Source: Eubacterium sp. UBA3279 | GTDB lineage: Bacteria; Bacillota; Clostridia; Lachnospirales; Lachnospiraceae | DNA: 9,606 nt | Assembly: GCA_002361775.1 (NCBI GenBank) | Contig: DETV01000017.1 | Coordinates: 1-9,606 of the forward strand | Direction of reading: 5' to 3' | In this document: piece by piece, positions 1 to 6,456 of the stretch | Numbering within the stretch: the stretch's first letter is position 1 | Layout of the letters: each line of letters starts with the position of its first letter | Program-made: the position numbers and the translations under genes | The notes under the pieces: generated by a model | Databases searched by the model: none | Seen by the model: only the letters and a program-made list of their open reading frames with translations | Told to the model about the DNA's origin: nothing

Positions 1-792
1 TTTTCCAGAAATTTTGGAAAAGAAGCGGCAATTTATGCAGGGCTTTCTTATGCAACGGGGGACTATGTGACTGTGATGGATGTGGATCTTCAGGATCCTC
101 CGGCTCTGATTCCCAAGATGTATGGACTTTTGAGTAAGAAGGATTGTGACTGTGTGGCAACCCGCAGGGCAGACAGGGAAGGAGAACCCAGATTTCGGTC
201 TTTTTTGTCATCAAACTTTTATAAAATCATCAATAAAATTTCTGATACAGAGATTGTGGAGGGAGCCAGAGATTACCGGATGATGAAGCGGAAAATGGTA
301 GATGCGGTTCTTTCTATGAATGAATATAACAGGTTTTCCAAAGGAATCTTTCAGTGGGTGGGCTTTTCCACTATCTGGCTGGAATTTAAAAACACTCAAA
401 GATGTGCGGGAGAAACTAAATGGTCACTGAGAAAATTATTTACATATTCTCTGGAAGGAATTATGGGATTTTCCGTAGCTCCTCTGTCTTTGGCTTCTAT
501 AGCAGGAATAGTATTTTGTTTTATTTCTTTTCTCATGGTGGTGGTTATAGCGGCAAGAACTCTGATTTTCGGAGATCCGGTGGCAGGATGGACTTCTCTG
601 GTGTGCATTGTATTTCTGGTGAGTGGAGTACAGCTTTTTTGTATGGGGATTCTTGGCCAATATTTATCAAAAACCTATCTGGAGACGAAACGCAGACCTA
701 TCTACATAGTAAAAGAATCCAGTGGGGAAAAAGAGAAAGCAGAAAAGAAACTATGTGGAGAAACGCGTTATGAAAAAGTTGTGGAAAGATAA
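1..792 (+). CDS. Glycosyltransferase family 2 (CsbB/DPM1-like polyprenyl-phosphate glycosyltransferase), 5' truncated by window
   Basis: The open frame is already running at base 1, so the N-terminus lies outside the window; 263 codons are visible and roughly 60-70 residues are probably missing compared with CsbB/GtrB proteins. The visible part begins inside the GT-A domain with SRNFGKEAAIYAGL and the metal/nucleotide-sugar motif MDVDLQDPP (76-102). A GETKW motif (409-423) precedes two membrane segments (about 460-540 and 590-660) and the family-typical tail GILGQYLSKTYLETKRRPIYIV. Members transfer a sugar from a nucleotide donor to undecaprenyl phosphate on the cytoplasmic face of the membrane. 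The last bases overlap the YfhO-family gene, the classic partner that uses the lipid-linked sugar outside the cell, which supports a role in cell-surface or teichoic-acid glycosylation. The sugar and acceptor cannot be read from the sequence. Confidence 0.9.
   Translation, partial: FSRNFGKEAAIYAGLSYATGDYVTVMDVDLQDPPALIPKMYGLLSKKDCDCVATRRADREGEPRFRSFLSSNFYKIINKISDTEIVEGARDYRMMKRKMVDAVLSMNEYNRFSKGIFQWVGFSTIWLEFKNTQRCAGETKWSLRKLFTYSLEGIMGFSVAPLSLASIAGIVFCFISFLMVVVIAARTLIFGDPVAGWTSLVCIVFLVSGVQLFCMGILGQYLSKTYLETKRRPIYIVKESSGEKEKAEKKLCGETRYEKVVER
757..760 (+). promoter_or_regulatory. Ribosome binding site that sets the yfhO-family start
   Basis: GGAG at 757-760 sits 9 nt before ATG 770, inside the end of the glycosyltransferase gene. 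A GTG in the same frame at 722 has no Shine-Dalgarno sequence in front of it and would add 16 very basic residues, so ATG 770 is the better start. Reinitiation after the upstream stop at 790-792 could couple translation of the two genes. Confidence 0.6.
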
Positions 793-3328
793 AAATACCT
801 GGCTGTTGTTTGGTGGAAGTATATTTTTGTGCTGGCTGTTTGTGGGACAGTATGGGATTTTTGGCTCCCGGGTAGACTGGCTGAGTCAGCACAGTGTATT
901 TCCCGATTATTTTCGCCGGAGATTTTACGAGACGGGAAGTTTATTTCCGGATATAGCATGGAATCTGGGCGGGGGACAGAATATATATAATCTGTCTTAC
1001 TACGGTCTGTATAATCCGGTGATTTTATTTTCCTATCTGCTGCCCTTTGTGAAAATGGATACATATCTTATGGGGAGCAGTATGATCTGCTATGGAATTT
1101 CAGTGGCGCTTTTTTATGGCTGGCTGTCTTCCCGCAAAGAATTTTCCCGGGAACTTACCTGGTGGATTTCCTGTATGTTTGGTCTGGCAACTCCGTTTAT
1201 TTATCATTTTTATAATCAGTTGATGTTTGTAAACTATATGCCGTTTCTTCTTTTGGCTTTTCGGGGAACAGATCGATATTTTCTGGAAAAGAAAAAGGGA
1301 GTATTGCTTGGAGGCGTGGTGGGAATGATTCTTACCAGCTTTTATTTCAGTATCGGTGGTCTGGCCGTATTGGGAATTTATGCATTTAGTGAATATTTAC
1401 TTGTTTCCCGGAAGGATTTCTGGAAAAAAGGAATGGGTTATATGGGAAATTTGCTTTTCGGTGTGCTTCTTTGCGGAGGGTTGTTGCTTCCTACGGCTCT
1501 GGCGATAAGTTCCGGGAGAGGGCAAATGGCTTTGGCGGAGAGTGAACTTTCTTTTATAGATTTTGTTCCTATGAGGTTTCTTTACAGTCCTTATGGAATT
1601 GGGCTGTCGGTTCTGGCAGTATTGGCTCTTTTGGGAGGAATTTTGAAAAAATCTTCCTGGAGAAGAAAAGTACTTCCCGGACTTTTACTTCTTATTTTGA
1701 CAGTTTCTTTGTTTTGTTTTTTGCTGAATGGCGGACTTTATGATAAAAATAAAGTTTTCATTCCTTTTCTTCCCCTGATTTGCCTGGAAACAGCCAGGTA
1801 TATAAAGGATACCTTTGGTGAAAACAGGGATAAGAGCAGGAGAGACAGTTTCCGGGAAGTATTGCCGTTTTTGATTTTGCTGGTTTTATTTTATCTGGAA
1901 AGAAACAGTGGACAGTTCAGTAAATATTGGCTGGGAGCTGTTATGGATCTGGCTCTTATGTTGATTCTATTCGCATTGCAAAAAAAGCTGCAATTGTTTC
2001 GTATTCCCTGGCCGGTGGTGGGAAGCTGTGTGATTTTATTTTTCTGTGGTTGGGGAATCAGTAAACAGAGTCATTATATTTTGGGAAAAGAGGAATACAA
2101 AGAACTGGTAAATCAGGAGCAGGGAGAAGAAATCATAGAGATTTTGGAGGAGGATGCTCAGTGGTATCGACTGGATCAGGTGGGAGAGGGGAAAGAAAAT
2201 CAAGCCAATCTGAATCGGATCAAGGGAGAAAAACAACAGATCACCTCCTTGTATTCCTCAGCATTCAATCCCTGCTACTGGAAGTTTCGCAATGAAATAT
2301 TTTTGCTGAATCAGCCTTTTCGAAATTATCTGATGCAGTCCCAGACAGATAATCCCTGTTTTTTACAGTTTATGGGGGTGCGGTATCTGATTTCTTCCTG
2401 GAAGCCTGCGGGATATGAGATGGTAAAAAATCAGGGTTCCTATCAGATATATAAAAATGATCAGGCGGCGCCTTTGATATACGCAACAAATCAGGTGATG
2501 GGAGAAGAAGAGTATAAGAATCTGGAATTTCCATTGAATCAGACGGCGCTATTATCCCGGGCTGTGGTTGAACAGGAGAAAAAGTCCCGGACAACGATGA
2601 AAGAGATGGAAAAATGTGAGATTACCCTTCCGGAACAAGCAGAAGAAAATCTGGTGATAGAAAAAACAGAAGACGGGTATGAAGTTACGGTAAAGAAAGA
2701 AACAGAAGTGAAGGCCCGGCTTTTTGGGAAAGGGCAGAAAGGGGATTTACTGGCTCTGCAGTTTCAGGTGGAGAATCTTCATCCAACAAAAGATATGTAC
2801 ATCCGTTTGTTAAACCAGACCAACCGCCTTACCGATGCAACTTATGAATATGCCAATCACAATACCGTATTTCGTTATATGGTCACATTGGAGGAAGAAA
2901 ACCAGATGACCATGAAATTCGGACCGGGACATTACAAAATTTGTCAGCTTCAGGCATTTTGCGAGGAATTAGAAGAACTGAGAGATGAAAATTTGTATCA
3001 AAATGTTTTTGAGGCAGAAGAGGGAGGTTCCACAGGAGATGTGGTGAAGGGTTCTCTTCGGGCAAATCAGGATGGGTATCTGATTACCAGTATTCCCTAT
3101 GATGAGAATTTCACTTTGAAAATTGACGGCGAAGAAACCGGGATTGAGAAAGTAAACACTGCTTTTTTAGGAGCAAAAATTGAGAAAGGGGAGCATCGGA
3201 TAGAACTTTCTTATGAGGCGCCGGGGAAAAGGGCAGGAATAGGGATAAGTTTGACGGGAATACTTCTGGTAGGGATCGGCAAAGTGGGGAAGAGGAGGAG
3301 AGTAAAACCGGGGGATGGGGATAAATAG
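770..3328 (+). CDS. YfhO-family membrane protein (GT-C-type glycosyltransferase)
   Basis: An 852-residue protein from ATG 770; 868 residues if the unlikely GTG at 722 is used. The first about 430 residues are a chain of roughly a dozen hydrophobic segments. They are followed by a hydrophilic domain of about 390 residues, a last membrane segment (about 821-840) and a basic tail rich in K and R. The first extracytoplasmic loop carries conserved-looking acidic and aromatic residues (VDW at 35-37, QH at 40-41, FPDYFR at 44-49), then GGGQNIY and SYYGLYNP, as expected for YfhO and related GT-C enzymes that use a polyprenyl-phosphate sugar donor. In Bacillus and Listeria, YfhO proteins glycosylate lipoteichoic acid on the outer membrane face together with a CsbB-type GT2. 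The gene overlaps just such a GT2 by 23 bp. Acceptor and sugar are unknown; another surface polymer is possible. Confidence 0.85.
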   Translation: MKKLWKDKNTWLLFGGSIFLCWLFVGQYGIFGSRVDWLSQHSVFPDYFRRRFYETGSLFPDIAWNLGGGQNIYNLSYYGLYNPVILFSYLLPFVKMDTYLMGSSMICYGISVALFYGWLSSRKEFSRELTWWISCMFGLATPFIYHFYNQLMFVNYMPFLLLAFRGTDRYFLEKKKGVLLGGVVGMILTSFYFSIGGLAVLGIYAFSEYLLVSRKDFWKKGMGYMGNLLFGVLLCGGLLLPTALAISSGRGQMALAESELSFIDFVPMRFLYSPYGIGLSVLAVLALLGGILKKSSWRRKVLPGLLLLILTVSLFCFLLNGGLYDKNKVFIPFLPLICLETARYIKDTFGENRDKSRRDSFREVLPFLILLVLFYLERNSGQFSKYWLGAVMDLALMLILFALQKKLQLFRIPWPVVGSCVILFFCGWGISKQSHYILGKEEYKELVNQEQGEEIIEILEEDAQWYRLDQVGEGKENQANLNRIKGEKQQITSLYSSAFNPCYWKFRNEIFLLNQPFRNYLMQSQTDNPCFLQFMGVRYLISSWKPAGYEMVKNQGSYQIYKNDQAAPLIYATNQVMGEEEYKNLEFPLNQTALLSRAVVEQEKKSRTTMKEMEKCEITLPEQAEENLVIEKTEDGYEVTVKKETEVKARLFGKGQKGDLLALQFQVENLHPTKDMYIRLLNQTNRLTDATYEYANHNTVFRYMVTLEEENQMTMKFGPGHYKICQLQAFCEELEELRDENLYQNVFEAEEGGSTGDVVKGSLRANQDGYLITSIPYDENFTLKIDGEETGIEKVNTAFLGAKIEKGEHRIELSYEAPGKRAGIGISLTGILLVGIGKVGKRRRVKPGDGDK

Positions 3329-3350
3329 ATGAAATGATATGCCATATTCC

Positions 3351-3396
3351 CTGTAAAAACCGGGAAAAAAATATTTTGAAAAAATATCCCGTACAG
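3351..3396. repeat. Nested imperfect inverted repeat upstream of the first promoter module
   Basis: Three nested arm pairs lie on one axis: CTGTA (3351-3355) with TACAG (3392-3396), CGGG (3361-3364) with CCCG (3388-3391), and ATATTTT (3371-3377) with AAAATAT (3381-3387). Unpaired A-rich bases bulge only on the left side. No T-run follows on the + strand, so it is not a standard terminator for the yfhO-family gene. It abuts the repeated promoter element and might be an operator or an RNA fold at the 3' end of the yfhO message. Confidence 0.35.
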
Positions 3397-3407
3397 TGGC
3401 TTGTGGA
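3396..3407 (+). repeat. Copy 1 of 12-bp direct repeat GTGGCTTGTGGA
   Basis: This 12-mer occurs again at 3660-3671, 264 bp downstream, in the same orientation. In both copies an AAGATA hexamer follows 12 nt after the repeat, so the match is larger than the 12-mer alone. The repeat contains the TTGTGG proposed as -35 element. Confidence 0.7.
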
Positions 3408-3429
3408 AATATCAGAAAGAAGATAGGAT
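3401..3429 (+). promoter_or_regulatory. Candidate promoter P1 (upstream, for the putative small RNA)
   Basis: TTGTGG (3401-3406), a 17-nt spacer and TAGGAT (3424-3429) match the housekeeping sigma consensus only partly (3/6 and 4/6). The reason to take it seriously is that the same arrangement recurs at 3665-3693 before the transporter operon. Transcription would begin near 3436 and run into the terminator ending at 3611. Confidence 0.4.
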
Positions 3430-3435
3430 AGTAGC

Positions 3436-3611
3436 TGTAAAAGATACTTTTAAATAATGTCAGTACTTTTTGTATCCTCCACATAAAAACAAAAAGTAGC
3501 CCAAAAGTGTCGTGGGGAAACCCAAAAAAAATCCTTAAGTTTGTAATAAAAGAAATTGCGGAATTGTCAGATGAGATATGTTTGTCTGTTGATTCCGCAG
3601 TTTCTTTTTTT
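3436..3611 (+). ncRNA. Candidate small structured RNA, about 175 nt
   Basis: The segment runs from the predicted P1 start to an intrinsic terminator. It contains a perfect 10-bp stem (TACTTTTTGT 3464-3473 with ACAAAAAGTA 3489-3498) closing a 15-nt loop that carries CCTCC (3476-3480, after T3475). CTCCAC in that loop (3477-3482) can pair with GTGGGG at 3512-3517 (five Watson-Crick pairs and one G-U), which would make an H-type pseudoknot. A competing mini-hairpin TGGG-GAAA-CCCA (3513-3524) uses the same G-run. An exposed CCTCC is complementary to GGAGGA ribosome binding sites, as seen in some Firmicutes regulatory RNAs. I do not recognise a known RNA family. It could instead be just a long 3' trailer of the yfhO transcript. 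Confidence 0.35.
3553..3611 (+). terminator. Rho-independent terminator in the intergenic region
   Basis: A 12-bp stem (3553-3564 with 3592-3603, one G-U pair), containing GCGGAAT/ATTCCGC, encloses a loop with a further 5-bp helix (CAGAT 3568-3572 with GTCTG 3584-3588). It is followed by C and a run of seven T (3605-3611). It ends transcription 114 nt before the binding-protein ATG and over 200 nt after the yfhO stop. It could serve the candidate small RNA, the yfhO operon, or both. Confidence 0.85.
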
Positions 3612-3659
3612 GGGGAAAATGAGATCCTATGATAAAAAGTGAAATTTATAACCCCCCGG

Positions 3660-3671
3660 GTGGCTTGTGGA
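3660..3671 (+). repeat. Copy 2 of 12-bp direct repeat GTGGCTTGTGGA
   Basis: Identical to 3396-3407. Both copies are preceded by a CCCG within a few bases and followed by A-rich sequence and AAGATA. It covers the -35 region of the promoter in front of the ABC transporter operon, so it may be a shared activator or sigma-factor site. Confidence 0.7.
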
Positions 3672-3693
3672 GACTGAAAAGTTAAGATATACT
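3665..3693 (+). promoter_or_regulatory. Promoter P2 for the ABC transporter operon
   Basis: TTGTGG (3665-3670), a 17-nt spacer and TATACT (3688-3693, 5/6 to the -10 consensus) predict a start near 3700, just past the terminator. The 5' leader would be only about 25 nt and carries AAGGAGG (3709-3715), 9 nt before ATG 3725. The weak -35 suggests help from an activator; no NikR-like palindrome (GTATGA/TCATAC) is seen. Confidence 0.6.
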
Positions 3694-3724
3694 GAGGCAA
3701 GAGTGATCAAGGAGGAACGAAAAA

Positions 3725-5407
3725 ATGAAAAGAAGAGTGATCAGTATTTTATGTGCCGCAGTATTATCCTGTTCTGTACTGGCAGGCTGCGGAGCTTCTG
3801 ACAAAGAAACAACACAAAAGGAAACAAGCCAGAGTGATGATCAGGCTGTTGAGGAAAATAAAGAGACAGAAGCAGGTTCATCTTCGGATGGAGAAGTGAA
3901 TGAAAATAAAGAGGAAGTGGTAGTGACTATGCCGCCCTCTTCGGAACCGGAATCCGGTTTTGATCCGGCTTTTGGATGGGGAGCAGGAGAACATGTGCAT
4001 GAGCCGTTGATTCAGAGTACTTTGACGGTAACTACGGAAGACCTGAAAATTGACAAAGATCTGGCCACAGATTACAGTGTCAGTGAAGACGGGCTTACCT
4101 GGACGGTAAAGATTCGTGATGATGCAAAATTTACGGATGGGGAGCCGGTAACTGCTCAGGATGTGGCATTTACCTATAATAATTGTAAAGAAAAAAGTAC
4201 AGTGAATGATTTTACCATGTTGGATAAGGCAGTGGCTGTGGATGAAACAACTGTGGAGTTTCAGATGACAAAACCGTTTTCTATCTGGCCTTATACCATG
4301 GCTATCGTAGGTATTGTACCGGAACACGCGTATGATGAAAATTATGGAAAAAATCCTGTTGGTTCCGGAAGATATATTATGAAACAGTGGGATCAGGGAC
4401 AGCAGGTGATTTTTGAGGCCAATCCGGATTATTATGGTGAAGCGCCGAAGATTAAAAAAGTGACTGTTTTATTTATGGAAGAAGACGCAGCGCTGGCAGC
4501 CGCTATGGCCGGACAGGTGGATGTGGCTCATACGGCGGCTTCCTACAGTGATCAGCAAATCGAAGGCTACAGCCTGATGAACGTACAGACGGTAGACAAC
4601 AGAGGATTTAATCTCCCCTGCAGTGAACCGGAAGAAAAAGATGGAATCACCTATGGAAATGCATTTACTTCAGATATAAATGTGCGGCGGGCCATCAATA
4701 TTGGAATTGACAGGGATGAATTAATTGAAAATGTTTTAAATGGATACGGAACAAAAGCATATAGCGTATGTGATAAAATGCCCTGGTACAATGAAGCCTG
4801 CGAAGTGGAATACAATCAGGAAGAAGCTGTAAAACTTCTGGAAGAGAGCGGATGGAAAGAAGGAAAAGATGGAATCCGTGAGAAGGATGGTGTGAAAGCA
4901 GAATTAAATCTGATGTTCTCCAATGGAGATTCTGTTCGTCAGGCAATTGCAGAAGATGTGGCAAATCAGCTTCGCGAACTGGGAATCCAGGTAACAACAG
5001 AGGGAGTCGGCTGGGATGTGGCTTATGATAACGCTCAGTCAGAACCGCTGGTATGGGGATGGGGAGCGCATACTCCTATGGAACTGTATAATATTTACCA
5101 TACATCACCGGATACAGGGGTGGGTCAGGCAGAATATTCTCCTTATGCCAATGAAAAGGTAGATGCTTATATGGATCAGGCATTGGAGGTTTCCAATCTG
5201 GAGGAATCTTATGAACTGTGGCAAAAAGCACAGTGGGACGGAGAAACAGGAATTACCCAGGAAGGAGATATTCCCTGGATCTGGCTTTGCAATGTGGATC
5301 ACCTGTATTTTGTAAGAGAGGGACTTCAGGTTGCAGAACAGAAAATTCATCCTCATGGCCATGGATGGTCTATCGTTAATAATGTAGACCGGTGGTTCTG
5401 GAACTGA
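3725..5407 (+). CDS. ABC transporter solute-binding lipoprotein (SBP_bac_5, nickel/peptide family)
   Basis: A 560-residue extracellular binding protein. A signal peptide ends in the lipobox LAGC (19-22), so Cys22 is the lipid anchor. An acidic, Ser/Thr/Glu-rich linker (about 23-75) leads to a family-5 binding domain. Family-typical stretches include DLATDYSVSEDGLTWTVKIR, FTDGEPVTAQDV, NPVGSGRYI, ANPDYYGEAPKIKKV, VRRAINIGIDRDELI and EEAVKLLEESGW. The C-terminus has QWDGETG and a His-rich tail, HPHGHGW (542-548). It would capture the substrate outside the membrane and pass it to the two permeases downstream. Gene order and the His-rich tail lean towards nickel or a metal complex, but oligopeptides remain possible. 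A perfect AAGGAGG supports the start. A stem-loop follows the gene, so its product may be made in excess. Confidence 0.9.
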   Translation: MKRRVISILCAAVLSCSVLAGCGASDKETTQKETSQSDDQAVEENKETEAGSSSDGEVNENKEEVVVTMPPSSEPESGFDPAFGWGAGEHVHEPLIQSTLTVTTEDLKIDKDLATDYSVSEDGLTWTVKIRDDAKFTDGEPVTAQDVAFTYNNCKEKSTVNDFTMLDKAVAVDETTVEFQMTKPFSIWPYTMAIVGIVPEHAYDENYGKNPVGSGRYIMKQWDQGQQVIFEANPDYYGEAPKIKKVTVLFMEEDAALAAAMAGQVDVAHTAASYSDQQIEGYSLMNVQTVDNRGFNLPCSEPEEKDGITYGNAFTSDINVRRAINIGIDRDELIENVLNGYGTKAYSVCDKMPWYNEACEVEYNQEEAVKLLEESGWKEGKDGIREKDGVKAELNLMFSNGDSVRQAIAEDVANQLRELGIQVTTEGVGWDVAYDNAQSEPLVWGWGAHTPMELYNIYHTSPDTGVGQAEYSPYANEKVDAYMDQALEVSNLEESYELWQKAQWDGETGITQEGDIPWIWLCNVDHLYFVREGLQVAEQKIHPHGHGWSIVNNVDRWFWN

Positions 5408-5414
5408 TAAATAA

Positions 5415-5438
5415 AAGAGGCTGTTGCGGCAGCCTCTT
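5415..5438 (+). terminator. Intercistronic stem-loop after the binding-protein gene (partial terminator or mRNA stabiliser)
   Basis: AAGAGGCTG (5415-5423) pairs perfectly over 9 bp with CAGCCTCTT (5430-5438) around the loop TTGCGG, 8 nt after the stop codon. The downstream T-run is poor (TTAAAGTGCGTTT), so full termination is unlikely. Such hairpins after binding-protein genes commonly protect the upstream message or lower read-through, giving more binding protein than permease. Confidence 0.6.
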
Positions 5439-5466
5439 AAAGTGCGTTTGGGAGGAATAAATTTTT

Positions 5467-6456
5467 ATGAAGAAATGGACCATTTATATGGGAAAACAGT
5501 GCATCCGAATGCTTTTTCTTGTGACGGCAGTGAGCATTGTTACCTTCTGGCTGATGAAAGCTTCCCCCATTGATCCGCTGCAGGCAAATGTGGGACAGGC
5601 GGCTTTGGGAAGTCTCAGCAGTGAGCAGGTCGCAAAACTGGAAGAGTATTGGGGTGTGAATACACCGCCGCTGCAGCAATATCTGTCATGGGCAAAGGAT
5701 TTTGTAAAAGGAAATATGGGAACTTCCCTTTTGTATCGTCAGCCGGTAACAGAAGTTATAGGAGTAAAATTATCGAATTCTCTGTTTCTCATGATCGCAG
5801 CCTGGATTCTGTCCGGTATTTTGGGGGTGACTTTGGGGATTATTTCCGGTATGAACAGAGGCAAATGGGTGGATAAAGGGATAAAAGGTTACTGTCTTTT
5901 GATTTCCAGTACCCCCACTTTCTGGCTGGCGCTTTTATTACTGATGGTTTTCGGAGTGTGGCTGAAGATTCTTCCCATTGGCTTAAGCGTGCCGATTGGC
6001 GTGGAAGCGGCAGGGGTGACATTTTTAGACCGTCTTCGCCATGCTATTTTGCCGGCATTGACTTTAAGTATTACGGGAGTGTCCAATATTGCGCTTCATA
6101 CAAGAGAGAAAATGATTGATATTATGGAGAGTGATTACGTTCTTTTTGCCAGAGCCAGGGGAGTGAATGGTTGGAAATTATTCTGGCAGCATGGGTTTAG
6201 AAATGTACTGCTTCCGGTAATTACCCTTCAGTTTGCTTCTATTTCTGAGATATTTGGTGGTTCCGTACTGGTAGAGCAGGTTTTTTCTTATCCGGGACTG
6301 GGGCAGGCAGCCGTGGCAGCAGGTCTTGGAAGTGATATGCCTCTTTTGATGGCGATTACCATTGTCAGCGCATTGTTTGTTTTTGGAGGAAATCTGGTGG
6401 CTAATCTCCTGTATGGTGTGGTTGATCCCAGAATCAGAAGAGGAGGAGAGCGATAA
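5467..6456 (+). CDS. ABC transporter permease, NikB/DppB type
   Basis: A 329-residue inner-membrane subunit of the importer. The N-terminal membrane segment (about 12-31) is followed by an extracytoplasmic stretch that includes EYWGVNTPPLQQYLSWAKDFVKGNMGTSL, typical of the first permease of Nik/Dpp/Opp systems. Five further hydrophobic segments follow. The cytoplasmic EAA loop, which docks on the ATPases, is at about 228-250 (ARARGVNGWKLFWQHGFRN, then P250). The conserved EQVFSYPGLG lies further on, and the protein ends in VDPRIR as usual. GGGAGG at 5450-5455 gives an 11-nt spacing to ATG 5467. The stop codon overlaps the next start by one base, so the two permeases are probably translated together. 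The substrate is not predictable from this subunit. Confidence 0.92.
   Translation: MKKWTIYMGKQCIRMLFLVTAVSIVTFWLMKASPIDPLQANVGQAALGSLSSEQVAKLEEYWGVNTPPLQQYLSWAKDFVKGNMGTSLLYRQPVTEVIGVKLSNSLFLMIAAWILSGILGVTLGIISGMNRGKWVDKGIKGYCLLISSTPTFWLALLLLMVFGVWLKILPIGLSVPIGVEAAGVTFLDRLRHAILPALTLSITGVSNIALHTREKMIDIMESDYVLFARARGVNGWKLFWQHGFRNVLLPVITLQFASISEIFGGSVLVEQVFSYPGLGQAAVAAGLGSDMPLLMAITIVSALFVFGGNLVANLLYGVVDPRIRRGGER

Noticed and set aside
420..773. Open frame of 117 codons inside the glycosyltransferase gene
   Set aside because: Out-of-frame shadow of a clearly coding region with conserved glycosyltransferase motifs in the other frame.
3337..3347. Palindrome ATATGCCATAT as a NikR-like operator
   Set aside because: Does not match the GTATGA-N16-TCATAC pattern, is far from P2, and short A/T palindromes are common by chance.
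3397..3410. TGGC in the repeat as a sigma-54 (-24/-12) promoter
   Set aside because: No GC at the required 10-nt spacing in either copy; a sigma-70-like reading with 17-nt spacing fits both copies better.
3167..3700. Long open frame on the minus strand (177 codons) covering the intergenic region
   Set aside because: No Shine-Dalgarno sequence before its start, low-complexity F/Y/P-rich composition, overlap with the yfhO-family gene and with the terminator; no family features.
3329..3724. Known riboswitch (NiCo, cobalamin, TPP, SAM) upstream of the transporter operon
   Set aside because: No conserved core of these classes recognised, and no anti-terminator partner for the terminator arm; the P2 leader is too short to hold one.
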